NCBI GenBank assembly: GCA_041391665.1
Contig: JAWKNO010000003.1
Location: forward strand, 310,001-374,000
Reading direction: 5' to 3'
DNA: 64,000 bases
Origin: Bacteroidia bacterium
GTDB lineage: Bacteria > Bacteroidota > Bacteroidia > J057
Both the position numbers and the translations under genes were made by a program. The notes under the pieces are model-generated. The model was not told where the DNA came from. It did no database searches and worked only from the letters and a program-made list of their open reading frames with translations. Shown here piece by piece: positions 8,474-16,522 of the stretch (position 1 is the first letter of the stretch; every line of letters starts with the position of its first letter).

Positions 8474-11158
8474 TTGGCTATCAGGACTTCTACATTATTA
8501 CTTTTCCTCGCGGCTTTGACAGCCTGCAGTTTGCCCGGATCAAAAGAGGTAAGCTACAATCGGGATATTCGCCCCATTCTCAACAAAAACTGCCTTTCCT
8601 GCCACGGTGGGGTGAAAAAATCGGGGGAATTCAGCCTCTTGTTTCGCGATGAGGCAATGGATACTACCGAGTCGGGAAAATTGGCCATTATCCCTGGCGA
8701 CAGCAAACACAGCGAACTCATCATTCGCCTCCGCCATCACGACCCGGAGAAAAGAATGCCGCTGGAAAAAGAGCCCCTCACCGAAGCACAAATCCATCTG
8801 ATCGAAAAATGGATAGACCAGGGCGCAAAATGGGAAGACCACTGGGCTTATGTAGCGCCGGATACTGCCATTCGCCCGCCCAAGGTTTCGCTTGCAGGAA
8901 GATCGCTCACAGATCTCGATAAATTTCTCCTGAAAAAACTGAAAGAAGAAAACCTCTCGTTTTCTCCCGAAGCAGAAAAACCTGCGCTCCTCCGGCGGCT
9001 TTCCCTTGATCTTACAGGACTTCCTCCCACAGAAAAAGAACTCACCCGTTTTCTGGATGACCACTCGCCCGAAGCCTGGGAAAACATGGTGGACTATTAC
9101 CTCAACTCCCCCCACTTCGGAGAAAGATGGGCATCCATGTGGCTTGACCTGGCGCGTTATGCAGACTCCAAGGGCTACGAAAAAGACCTCAACCGCTCCA
9201 TCTGGAAATACCGCGACTGGGTGATACAGGCATACAATCAGGACATGCCTTTTGATTCGTTTACCATCTACCAGCTCGCCGGAGATTTGATCCCACATCC
9301 GACGGAAACCCAACTGACAGGAACCGCTTTCCACAGAAATACCATGGCCAACGACGAAGGCGGAACCGATGACGAAGAATTTCGCGTGGCGGCAAATATC
9401 GAGCGGGTCGGTACAACCGGAGAAGTGTGGATGGGTACAACCATGGGCTGCGTACAATGCCACAGCCACCCCTATGATCCTTTCCGGCATGAAGATTTTT
9501 ACCGGCTAATGGCATTCTTCAACAATACAGCGGATAAGGACATTTACAACGAACAGCCCAAGATTTTTACTTATGAAGATTCTGTGAAGGGAAAAGTAAC
9601 AGAGATATTGGATTGGGTAGAAAAAAATACGGAAAAACCATTGGCCCATTCGCCCAGCCGGCACCTTCACAGCCGAACGACAGAAACACTTTATCAGCTC
9701 GGATTGCGCCGTGTGGAAGCAGAAGAATATCAGGGGCACAGCCGTTTTATCGAACTTACCTCCCCCGATCAGTTGTCCGTATTTCAGATTCAGGATTCTT
9801 CGTGGATCATGTATGACAATATTGACCTGACCCATGTCGGGCAAATGAGCTTTCGCGTAGCCAGTCAGAAAGCCGGCGGGTGGATTGATATTTATGCAGA
9901 TTCCCTATACGGACAAAAGCTGGCCACGCTGAAAGTGCCCGTTACCCAAAACTGGAACAAATGGCAAACTATCCAGGCAAATATTCGCCCGACTGAAGGC
10001 AAACACGCCGTATATCTATTTTTCAGGATGAATGGAATCCCAGAGTCAGATCTGTTCAGGCTAGACTGGCTGGAGTACCACCTCAACCAACCCGAATGGC
10101 AGCAATACGGGCCGGAAATGAAAGAAAAGCTGGAAGTGCTTGCCGCCATCCCTACGATACAAACGCCCATTCTCCGCGAACTTCAGGGCACCCAACGGCG
10201 AAAAACCTACCACTTTTTGCGCGGCAACTGGATGACACCGGGAGAAGAAGTTTCGCCGGATGTACCTGCCACCCTGCCTCCGCTGCCTTCCGACCAGCCC
10301 AGAGACCGTCTGGCTTTGGCAAAATGGATGACCCGCCCCGACCACCCGCTCACCAGTCGTGTCTATGTCAACCGCATATGGGCGCAGATATTTGGAACCG
10401 GCATCGTCGAAACCACCGAAGACTTCGGCACTCAGGCCCCATTGCCCAGCCACCCCGAATTGCTCGACTGGCTGGCCGTTACCTTTGTGAGAAAACACCA
10501 CTGGTCCACCAAAGCGCTGACCAAAGAAATTGTCATGTCAACCGCCTACCGGCAGGTGTCTGTTTCGACACCAGAACTCATCGCCAAAGACCCGGCCAAC
10601 CGCCTGCTTGCGCGGGGCCCCAGAGTGCGTTTGTCCGCCGAACAAATCCGCGACCAGGCGCTGACCGTAAGCGGACTCCTCGACGAACAAACCGGAGGCC
10701 CGCCCGTGCTGTTGAACATTCCCGACGCACGAACGGTCGATCCTTACAAACAGGCCAATCTTATCAGCTATCAGCCCTACCGCCGCACACTGTACAACTT
10801 CTGGAAACGGACAATTCCCACCTCCATGCTCACCACTTTTGATGCGCCCGTCAGAGATTTTTGCGTGTCGCGCAGGATTCGCACCAACACACCGCTTCAG
10901 GCTTTGGTTTTGCTCAACGACTCCGTCTTTTTTGACGCAGCAGTTGTGTTGGGTGAATGGATGGAAGCCCGGAAAGAATCCCCCGAAACAGCTATAAAAA
11001 AGGCCTACCAGAAAGTTCTTTTCCGGGAACCCGATACATTGAGAATGCAAACGCTGCTTCGACTATACGAAGAAACAGAAAATACCGGAGACGCTCCCTG
11101 CGGCTATACCATGGTCGCCAACACCCTGTTGAACCTCGATCTTTTTGTCAATAAATAA
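8474..11158 (+). CDS. PSD1 protein: cytochrome c-like, DUF1549 and DUF1553 (copy 1)
   Basis: This 894-aa protein starts at TTG 8474; there is no ATG near the signal peptide. The lipobox LTAC (Cys18) suggests a lipoprotein. Domains are a Planctomycete-type cytochrome c (CLSCH, Cys40-His44), DUF1549 (about 145-350) with a second CxxCH (CVQCH near residue 326, followed by SHPYDPF), a carbohydrate-binding-like middle, and DUF1553 (about 600-870; LASRVYVNRIW-like and RRIRTNTPLQAL). The biochemical role of PSD1 proteins is not established; two heme-binding motifs imply redox activity outside the cytoplasm. It is followed 20 bp later by a DUF1501 gene. A paralogous pair lies at 58.2-62.5 kb. Confidence 0.9.
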   Translation: MAIRTSTLLLFLAALTACSLPGSKEVSYNRDIRPILNKNCLSCHGGVKKSGEFSLLFRDEAMDTTESGKLAIIPGDSKHSELIIRLRHHDPEKRMPLEKEPLTEAQIHLIEKWIDQGAKWEDHWAYVAPDTAIRPPKVSLAGRSLTDLDKFLLKKLKEENLSFSPEAEKPALLRRLSLDLTGLPPTEKELTRFLDDHSPEAWENMVDYYLNSPHFGERWASMWLDLARYADSKGYEKDLNRSIWKYRDWVIQAYNQDMPFDSFTIYQLAGDLIPHPTETQLTGTAFHRNTMANDEGGTDDEEFRVAANIERVGTTGEVWMGTTMGCVQCHSHPYDPFRHEDFYRLMAFFNNTADKDIYNEQPKIFTYEDSVKGKVTEILDWVEKNTEKPLAHSPSRHLHSRTTETLYQLGLRRVEAEEYQGHSRFIELTSPDQLSVFQIQDSSWIMYDNIDLTHVGQMSFRVASQKAGGWIDIYADSLYGQKLATLKVPVTQNWNKWQTIQANIRPTEGKHAVYLFFRMNGIPESDLFRLDWLEYHLNQPEWQQYGPEMKEKLEVLAAIPTIQTPILRELQGTQRRKTYHFLRGNWMTPGEEVSPDVPATLPPLPSDQPRDRLALAKWMTRPDHPLTSRVYVNRIWAQIFGTGIVETTEDFGTQAPLPSHPELLDWLAVTFVRKHHWSTKALTKEIVMSTAYRQVSVSTPELIAKDPANRLLARGPRVRLSAEQIRDQALTVSGLLDEQTGGPPVLLNIPDARTVDPYKQANLISYQPYRRTLYNFWKRTIPTSMLTTFDAPVRDFCVSRRIRTNTPLQALVLLNDSVFFDAAVVLGEWMEARKESPETAIKKAYQKVLFREPDTLRMQTLLRLYEETENTGDAPCGYTMVANTLLNLDLFVNK

Positions 11159-11178
11159 CACCTCCCCAATCATCCACA

Positions 11179-12663
11179 ATGAATCACTCCGCGCAATATC
11201 ACCTCGACATTTCCCGCTACAATACGCGGCGGCAGTTTTTGAGAAAATGTGTCACCGGGCTGGGAGGATTTGCCCTGGGTTCGCTCCTCGGTTGCGGGCA
11301 TGAAACCAACCCATTAGTCAGTCTGGCCGGTGATTTGGGTATGGGAACCAATCCCCTCGCCGCGGCCCCTTCTCACTTCGCGCCACGCGCCAAACGCGTC
11401 ATTTTCCTTCACATGGCAGGCGCCCCCTCCCAACTGGAACTCTTTGACTACAAACCCACGCTGCACAAACTCGACGGGCAGCCTTGTCCGCCCTCATTGC
11501 TGGAAGGCAAACGGTTTGCCTTCCTCAAAGGCATTCCCAACCTGTTAGGTCCACAGACACAATTTGCCCAATACGGCGAATCGCGGACCTGGGTCTCGGA
11601 GTTTTTGCCGCACTTTTCGCAGTGGGTGGACGAAGTATCCATTCTCAAAGCCATGCACACCGACGAGTTTAATCACGCGCCGGCGCAGTTTTACATGCAC
11701 ACCGGAAGTCCGCGGGTAGGCCGTCCAAGCATGGGTTCGTGGGTAGCTTATGGGCTGGGAGCAGAAAATGAAAACCTCCCCGCATTTGTCGTATTGCTTT
11801 CCGGGCCCATCGATGTGAGCGCGGGGAAAAGCGTCTGGGGCAGCGGATTTTTGCCCACGGTTTACCAGGGCGTGCAGTGCCATTCGGTAGGCGATCCGGT
11901 AGCAGACCTCGCCAATCCGGCGGGCGTGAGTGGCAACCTGCGCCGAAAAACCGTGGAAGCCATTAACCAGATCAACCAACGCGAATACGAAGAAGTCGGC
12001 GATCCCGAAATTCTAAGCCGCATCTCCCAGTACGAGCTCGCCTTCCGCATGCAGACATCTGTGCCCGAGACGATGAATATCGACGACGAGCCCGCCTATA
12101 TCCACGAAATGTACGGCACCGAACCCGGCAAAAAATCATTTGCCAACAACTGCCTGCTCGCCCGCAAGCTGGTGGAGAAAGGCGTGCGGTTTGTGCAGTT
12201 GTTTGACCGCCGTTGGGATCACCACGGCACAGGCAAAGGCAACGGCGTCAACGACGGACTGAAAAACGCCTGTGAAACCACAGACAAGCCCGTAGCCGCC
12301 CTGCTCACCGACCTGAAGCAGCGCGGCCTGCTGGACGAAACCCTCGTCATCTGGGGCGGAGAGTTTGGCCGCACGCCCATGATGGAAACCCGCGCTTCGG
12401 CGGACTACCGGGGGCGCGACCACCACACCGACGCATTCACGATGTGGATGGCCGGCGGCGGCATACGAAAGGGATTTACTTTCGGCGAAACCGATGAAAT
12501 CGGCTTTTCAGGAATAAAGGACAGAGTTCATATCCACGACCTGCAAGCCACGATACTGCACTGTCTGGGCCTGGACCACGAGCGGCTGACATTTCCGTTT
12601 CAGGGTCGGAATTTTCGTCTGACCGATGTGCACGGCCACGTCGTGCGGGATATTTTGGGGTGA
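11179..12663 (+). CDS. DUF1501 family protein with Tat leader (copy 1)
   Basis: This 494-aa protein is an alkaline-phosphatase/sulfatase-fold relative. The N-terminus has a twin-arginine motif TRRQFLRK followed by a hydrophobic stretch and GCG. Family motifs are HMAGAPSQLELFD, GSWVAYGLG, KSVWGSGFLPTVYQGVQ, IYIHEMYGT-like, WGGEFGRTPM and GRDHH. Compared with copy 2 (60982-62469), the metal-site region reads DRRWDHHG instead of YHWGWDTHG. It pairs with the PSD1 gene just upstream, almost certainly in one transcript. The exact reaction of DUF1501 proteins is unknown; sulfatase-like hydrolysis is an inference from fold. Confidence 0.92.
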   Translation: MNHSAQYHLDISRYNTRRQFLRKCVTGLGGFALGSLLGCGHETNPLVSLAGDLGMGTNPLAAAPSHFAPRAKRVIFLHMAGAPSQLELFDYKPTLHKLDGQPCPPSLLEGKRFAFLKGIPNLLGPQTQFAQYGESRTWVSEFLPHFSQWVDEVSILKAMHTDEFNHAPAQFYMHTGSPRVGRPSMGSWVAYGLGAENENLPAFVVLLSGPIDVSAGKSVWGSGFLPTVYQGVQCHSVGDPVADLANPAGVSGNLRRKTVEAINQINQREYEEVGDPEILSRISQYELAFRMQTSVPETMNIDDEPAYIHEMYGTEPGKKSFANNCLLARKLVEKGVRFVQLFDRRWDHHGTGKGNGVNDGLKNACETTDKPVAALLTDLKQRGLLDETLVIWGGEFGRTPMMETRASADYRGRDHHTDAFTMWMAGGGIRKGFTFGETDEIGFSGIKDRVHIHDLQATILHCLGLDHERLTFPFQGRNFRLTDVHGHVVRDILG

Positions 12664-12698
12664 ATGAATGGATAATTTTGGGGGTGACCGACATTTGT

Positions 12699-12792
12699 GC
12701 TACCGACATTACGGTCCTCCGGACCTTGTGTCAGCGACACATGATTTATTGTGCCGAAGGCACGAGGTCCGGAGGACCATAATTTCGGTAGC
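12699..12792. repeat. 94-nt cloverleaf-like inverted repeat
   Basis: Outer arms GCTACCGA (12699-12706) and TCGGTAGC (12785-12792) pair. Inside them a perfect 14-bp inverted repeat, GGTCCTCCGGACCT (12713-12726) against its complement (12765-12778), encloses two triloop hairpins (12727-12741 and 12751-12763). Each 14-bp arm can also fold on itself (GGTCC-TCC-GGACC), so two alternative structures exist. It begins 35 bp after the DUF1501 stop. It could act at the RNA level as a 3' structure, or be a mobile palindromic repeat; the sequence alone does not decide. Confidence 0.6.
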
Positions 12793-12794
12793 CT

Positions 12795-12981
12795 CTCAGG
12801 TACATTTGACCTCTCCGAGCCAAAGGCTTCCGAGGGTCTTGCCTGACGGTAAATGATTACAGCCACTTCCAAAAAGTTTCTTTTCTTCAGACGCAGTCTG
12901 GACTCCGGAGGAGTCATATGTTTGTAGCCACATGGCGACCCACAATAGATATTTCACCCATTGCGCGCGCCGATGCGCGCT
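12795..12981. repeat. Direct repeat, copy 1 (187 bp)
   Basis: This segment is nearly identical to 13192-13379, running from CTCAGGTACATTTGACC to GATGCGCGCT. It contains hairpins CAGAC-GCA-GTCTG (12889-12901) and GACTCC-GGA-GGAGTC (12902-12916), and GC-rich GCGCGC arms at the end. Differences from copy 2 are a one-base indel plus substitutions, several of them inside the first hairpin. Confidence 0.9.
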
Positions 12982-13047
12982 TTTTGCGACCGGGGCTTCG
13001 AGTAACCTCAGCCGCCGGTAGATATTGCGCCGATGCGCACCCAAAAA

Positions 13048-13119
13048 CCGGTGGGTGAGGCCCTCTTTCCGGTGGGTGAGGCCCTCTTTCCGGTGGGTGA
13101 GCGGAGTCGAACCCACCGG
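13048..13119. repeat. 21-bp tandem repeat followed by inverted repeat
   Basis: CCGGTGGGTGAGGCCCTCTTT occurs twice in full (13048-13068, 13069-13089), then a third partial copy CCGGTGGGTGAG (13090-13101). The last copy's CCGGTGGGT is mirrored by ACCCACCGG at 13111-13119, giving a 9-bp stem around a GAGCGGAGTCGA loop. It lies between the two long direct repeats. Confidence 0.85.
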
Positions 13120-13191
13120 AACCGCGCGCCGCAGCGCACATTTTGCTGGAAACATTTTGGGGGGTGACCTACGGCTACAAATCGAAGATGC

Positions 13192-13379
13192 CTCAGGTAC
13201 ATTTGACCTCTCCGAGCCAAAGGCTTCCGAGGGTCTTGCCTGACGGTAAATGATTACAGCCACTTCCAAAAATGTCTCTTTTCTTCAGGCATAGCCTGGA
13301 CTCCGGAGGAGTCATATGTTTGTAGCCACATGGCGACCCACAATAGATATTTCACCCATTGCGCGCGCCGATGCGCGCT
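13192..13379. repeat. Direct repeat, copy 2 (188 bp)
   Basis: Second copy of the repeat at 12795-12981. Its first hairpin reads CAGGC-ATA-GCCTG (13286-13298). Relative to copy 1 one A-T pair has become G-C with both bases changed, so the stem is kept while the loop differs. The second hairpin (13299-13313) is identical in both copies. Confidence 0.9.
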
Positions 13380-13469
13380 GTGAACAAGGTCGGCTAAGCC
13401 GACACAACATTGCAAAAAAAAACCATTCAAAAGGTAAGTTTAAGATCCCATTAAGGGAAAATCTAAAAA

Positions 13470-15032
13470 TTAATCAGTCTTGGCGGGGCGAAATCCTAGG
13501 TTGATGAGGCGGTTGTCCGGCGCAACGCCGCTGCGGCGGCGCAAAACGCCCGCGACGAAGTACCAACTACCCCCGCGGCGCACGCGGAACCAGCCCTTTT
13601 CAGGACCTTGTGGATCGGACATATCCGAGGAGGGATAATCCCCATACCAATCCCCACACCAATCCCAGACATTCCCGCTCATATCGCACAACCCCAACCT
13701 ATTGGGCTTTTTCTGGCCCACAGGGTGCATCTGCCCACCTGAATTACTGATGTACCAAGTATAATCCTCCAATTCACTTTCTTTATCCATTCCTGGATAC
13801 TCCATGCGATGGGCCGAGCTGCCACCCGCCGCATACTCCCACTCCGCCTCCGTCGGTAAACGCCACCGCTGACCTGTTTGCTCGCTTAGCCACTCGCAAT
13901 AGGCCACCGCATCGTACCAGCTTACTCCGACAATGGGGAGATTCTCTATCCCATTAAGCTTATTGTATCCTCTTTTTGTGTACTGATCATTTTTACCCGT
14001 TTCGAAATGATAATCACTTCCTTCTTCCAACCATTCCGGCCAGTGGCTATTTGTCGTTTCGCAAAACGCCAGATATTGCCCCACTGTCACTGCCGTCTTG
14101 CTCAGCCAGAAGTCACTCACTGTAACCTTATATTCACCACGCTCAAACGTCCCCCCTATGATCTTTATCATCTCCGGGAGACTGCTTACTTTGCTTTTTG
14201 CCAGGGTATCCCGCCAGAAGGTCTCTTCTTCGTTAAAAACTGCTTCCCGCAGATCAAAAACAAATTGCCCGCCCAGATGACTGGTTTTGTCGAGAACACC
14301 ACCTACAGGGGTTTGGTCCGCATTGTAAGTCGTGATTTTACTTACATATTGGACTAGTTCGCTGACCGGAAATCGGGGGGAATTATTTTCCCGAAGATAA
14401 GTCAGCAAACTTTGGGCAAATGGACTGGAACCCCCGATCGGCCCATCAGAAACGAGTTCGACCAATCCGGCTGCCAGTCCCCACCGGGAAGGTAAACGGT
14501 CCACTTTATCAGCCAATGCTTTGATTTTTAATACTTCTGCATCGCGGTGTAGCAGCGAACCAGAAAAACAACTATCCACAATCAATAAAGTATGATGAGC
14601 CTGAATAGCGGAGATATAATCCCGGATGGTGGTATTGGAAATCAGGTCAGAAAATTTTTCCTTTCGCGCATCAACCGGGATCAGATAGCCGATTTTCATC
14701 ACTTTGCGATAATATCCGTGCCCGGCAAAGTATATCAGCAGGTTGTCTGCCGGAGTAACTTTTGCCGTCAATTCGTCCAGCGCATCTATGATCCCCTCAC
14801 GTGTGGCTTCTTTATCAAAAAGAGTCCGAACATCCCCTGGCTCAAACCTGTACCGTTCCGTCAGCACCTCCACAAGTCTATTGGAATCACTTACAGGGTT
14901 ATTCAGCTTCTGAAAATGCGCATACTGATCTATCCCAATCACCAGCAGGTGATTGCGGCGGGGTTTAACGGGTGTTTCGCCGTGTTTGCCAGGATATTCA
15001 AAACTGCGCTTTGTATCAGTATCCGGAGTCAT
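13470..15032 (-). CDS. Caspase-like peptidase fused to FGE/C-type-lectin domain
   Basis: This 520-aa protein joins two modules. Residues 28-260 are a peptidase C14 (caspase/metacaspase) domain: HLLVIGIDQY, catalytic His105 in YFAGHG and Cys155 in IVDSCFSGS. Residues 285-520 are a formylglycine-generating-enzyme-like (SUMF1) domain: GGTFERG, LPTEAEWEYAAGG, GLCDMSGNVWDWCGDWYG and the end RRGGSW...PDNR...LGFR. No signal peptide, so cytoplasmic. It is the last gene of a minus-strand operon; its start overlaps the end of the first Uma2 gene by 17 bp. Caspase-FGE fusions are known in bacterial conflict systems; FGE-type lectin folds are frequent targets of diversity-generating retroelements. Function is inferred to be a sensor-protease. 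Confidence 0.9.
   Translation of the reverse strand: MTPDTDTKRSFEYPGKHGETPVKPRRNHLLVIGIDQYAHFQKLNNPVSDSNRLVEVLTERYRFEPGDVRTLFDKEATREGIIDALDELTAKVTPADNLLIYFAGHGYYRKVMKIGYLIPVDARKEKFSDLISNTTIRDYISAIQAHHTLLIVDSCFSGSLLHRDAEVLKIKALADKVDRLPSRWGLAAGLVELVSDGPIGGSSPFAQSLLTYLRENNSPRFPVSELVQYVSKITTYNADQTPVGGVLDKTSHLGGQFVFDLREAVFNEEETFWRDTLAKSKVSSLPEMIKIIGGTFERGEYKVTVSDFWLSKTAVTVGQYLAFCETTNSHWPEWLEEGSDYHFETGKNDQYTKRGYNKLNGIENLPIVGVSWYDAVAYCEWLSEQTGQRWRLPTEAEWEYAAGGSSAHRMEYPGMDKESELEDYTWYISNSGGQMHPVGQKKPNRLGLCDMSGNVWDWCGDWYGDYPSSDMSDPQGPEKGWFRVRRGGSWYFVAGVLRRRSGVAPDNRLINLGFRPAKTD
13488..13577 (-). other. Candidate DGR variable region at the 3' end of the caspase-FGE gene
   Basis: Codons for residues 486-515 match the framework of diversity-generating-retroelement targets: conserved RGGSW, PDNR and GFR separated by variable residues. 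The variable codons read TAC TTC GTC (491-493), AGC (501), CTC ATC (509-510), which are NNC codons as expected if template AAC codons were mutated at adenines only; AAC itself remains at 507 and 511. The segment is GC-rich. No template repeat or reverse transcriptase is visible in this window, so this remains a hypothesis. Confidence 0.45.
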
Positions 15033-15645
15033 TTTCAGCCATTTCTTCTTCCGTCATGCTGATTTCGGGGTCGAAGGTTATGCCTTCGTATATCGCAGAC
15101 ACGGCAATGCGGGTTTCCAGTTCGGGAAGATCGATATATTGATCCATATTTTCATAAAAAACAACCTCCCAGTTTCCCTCTGAAAGTCGGCGGTAGTGGT
15201 GAATCGCACATTCCGTTTGCTCGACAATGAGATAATGCCGTAATGAGGTCAGGTTGAGGTATTCGCGAAGTTTGATTCCTAAATCTCTGGCCACTGTACT
15301 GTCAGAAAGAACCTCGATGACGATCACAGGGTTTCGCACGCCATTTTGCGCCTGAAGATCAAGCGGCTGGCAGGTGACAACCCCGTCGGGGTAAAAATAT
15401 TTTTTGCCGTCGGGGCGAAAGACTTTCGTCTCCTGAAATCGGGCTTTACAGCCTTTCTTTCTGGCAGAAGGCGCAATTTGAAGGGTAAGATTGGTACAAA
15501 GGTCGCTATGCCTGTTGCTGGCTCCCGCCAGACAGACGATTTCTCCGTCGTAGTATTCATAGCGGAGTTCGCTTTCCTGCTCCAATTGGATATAGGTTTC
15601 CCAGGAATATAGTTCGGGGGAGTTATATGTGGGTTGGTTTTTCAT
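15016..15645 (-). CDS. Uma2 family endonuclease-like protein (copy 1)
   Basis: This 209-aa protein belongs to the Uma2/DUF820 family with a PD-(D/E)xK nuclease fold. Visible motifs are LRYEYYDGEIVCLAG near residue 28, YFYPDGVVTC (Asp of the active site) and NPVIVIEVLSDST (Glu), then an Arg/Lys-rich helix DLGIKLREYLNL and HYLIVEQ. Uma2 proteins are very numerous in cyanobacteria and Bacteroidota and are treated as putative endonucleases; the target is unknown. It lies between Uma2 copy 2 (16 bp upstream) and the caspase-FGE gene (overlapping), so the three are probably one transcript. Confidence 0.9.
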   Translation of the reverse strand: MKNQPTYNSPELYSWETYIQLEQESELRYEYYDGEIVCLAGASNRHSDLCTNLTLQIAPSARKKGCKARFQETKVFRPDGKKYFYPDGVVTCQPLDLQAQNGVRNPVIVIEVLSDSTVARDLGIKLREYLNLTSLRHYLIVEQTECAIHHYRRLSEGNWEVVFYENMDQYIDLPELETRIAVSAIYEGITFDPEISMTEEEMAENDSGY

Positions 15646-15661
15646 ATATGTGCATATAAAG

Positions 15662-16246
15662 CTATTCTGTCATAAATTCCATTCCAAAATAAATATCTGC
15701 TACACTTAGTTTGATTCCTAAAGAGGGTAATTCGACCGTTTGATCAGATTCGCTTAGTGTCTGTATTCTCCAGGTATCATCTTCTGTCCGGGAAAATACT
15801 TCTATTAAAACTTTGTGCTGACTTACCAGCACATACTCTCTCAGGCTGGGTAATTGCCGATAGGCCCAAAACTTTTCCCCCCGGTCGAGGGATTCTGTTC
15901 CTTCCGAAAGGATTTCCACGACCAGCACCGGATTGGTAATTGCCTGCGTCTCTTTATGATCTCTTTCCACCGGGCCACATACCACAGAAAGATCAGGATA
16001 AAACCTTCGCCTTGCCGACTGAATCGCCACTTTTACGTCGCTGCTGAATGTACGACAGGGTTTTCCCGCAGCACGAAGGGCATTATTCAGGGCTGTGCCT
16101 GTATTCACCTGAAGCTGTCCATATTCCGGAGTCCCTCCTGCCATGGCGAGAATATGCCCATCGTAATATTCATACCGTTCCTTCAAACTGGCTTCAATTT
16201 CAATATACGTCTCCAGTGTGGTGGGAAGTATGGCTTTTTGCCCCAT
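15662..16246 (-). CDS. Uma2 family endonuclease-like protein (copy 2)
   Basis: This 194-aa relative of the next gene has the same layout: ERYEYYDGHILAMAG, FYPDLSVVCG (Asp), NPVLVVEILSEGTE (Glu), EKFWAYRQLPSLREYVLV (Lys) and a C-terminal VELPSLGIKLSV. The two copies differ at most positions, so this is an old duplication or independent acquisition rather than a recent tandem copy. It is the first gene of the minus-strand Uma2-Uma2-caspase group. The 276 bp upstream contain no gene. Confidence 0.9.
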   Translation of the reverse strand: MGQKAILPTTLETYIEIEASLKERYEYYDGHILAMAGGTPEYGQLQVNTGTALNNALRAAGKPCRTFSSDVKVAIQSARRRFYPDLSVVCGPVERDHKETQAITNPVLVVEILSEGTESLDRGEKFWAYRQLPSLREYVLVSQHKVLIEVFSRTEDDTWRIQTLSESDQTVELPSLGIKLSVADIYFGMEFMTE

Positions 16247-16522
16247 AGTTTCTTCTGTTTCTCCTACTAAAATACAGAAATTTATCCTTTTTTCAATTTA
16301 TACTCATCAGAGGAAACTGGTTGACAAACATTCTGAATGGTTATCAGCGTAACGCCCCGTTGACTTAAACCACGAATGTCACGAATGCACACAAATCTTC
16401 TGGCAAACACATCTTCGAACCTCCTTTTTCTTTGAGTATATAAGTTACTTCTGTGAAATCGGTGTACCGCTTTGGGATTTGATTTGGTTAATTTGAATAT
16501 TGGAATCCTAAATACAAACTAT

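Larger units (their letters stand above)
12664..13469. other. 806-bp non-coding repeat region with mini-hairpin array
   Basis: No credible gene is present. The region holds two copies of a 187-188 bp direct repeat, a 21-bp tandem repeat, a long cloverleaf-like inverted repeat, and many small hairpins with 4-6 bp stems and three-base loops. Examples: GGTCC-TCC-GGACC 12713-12725, TGTGTC-AGC-GACACA 12727-12741, GTGCC-GAA-GGCAC 12751-12763, GACTCC-GGA-GGAGTC 12902-12916 and GTCGGC-TAA-GCCGAC 13389-13403. Short open frames in it are repeat translations, not genes. It separates the DUF1501 gene from the convergent caspase-FGE gene. Confidence 0.85.

Noticed and set aside
8540..9490. 316-codon open frame on the minus strand
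   Set aside because: Lies opposite the conserved cytochrome/DUF1549 part of the PSD1 gene and has a Phe/Cys-rich shadow composition.
13048..13101. CRISPR-like repeats
   Set aside because: The units are directly adjacent 21-bp tandem copies without spacers and there are no cas genes.
13090..13119. T-arm-like GGTTCGACTCC on the minus strand, possible tRNA remnant
   Set aside because: The stem does not pair as a 5-bp T-arm, there is no D-arm or anticodon arm, and the text belongs to the 21-bp repeat and its inverted end.
12664..13469. DGR template repeat for the caspase-FGE gene
   Set aside because: No stretch in this region matches the FGE 3' end; its repeats are unrelated in sequence.
13316..13504. 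62-codon open frame spanning repeat copy 2 and the end of the caspase-FGE gene
   Set aside because: Its first half is the translated repeat, and its end runs antisense into the FGE C-terminus.
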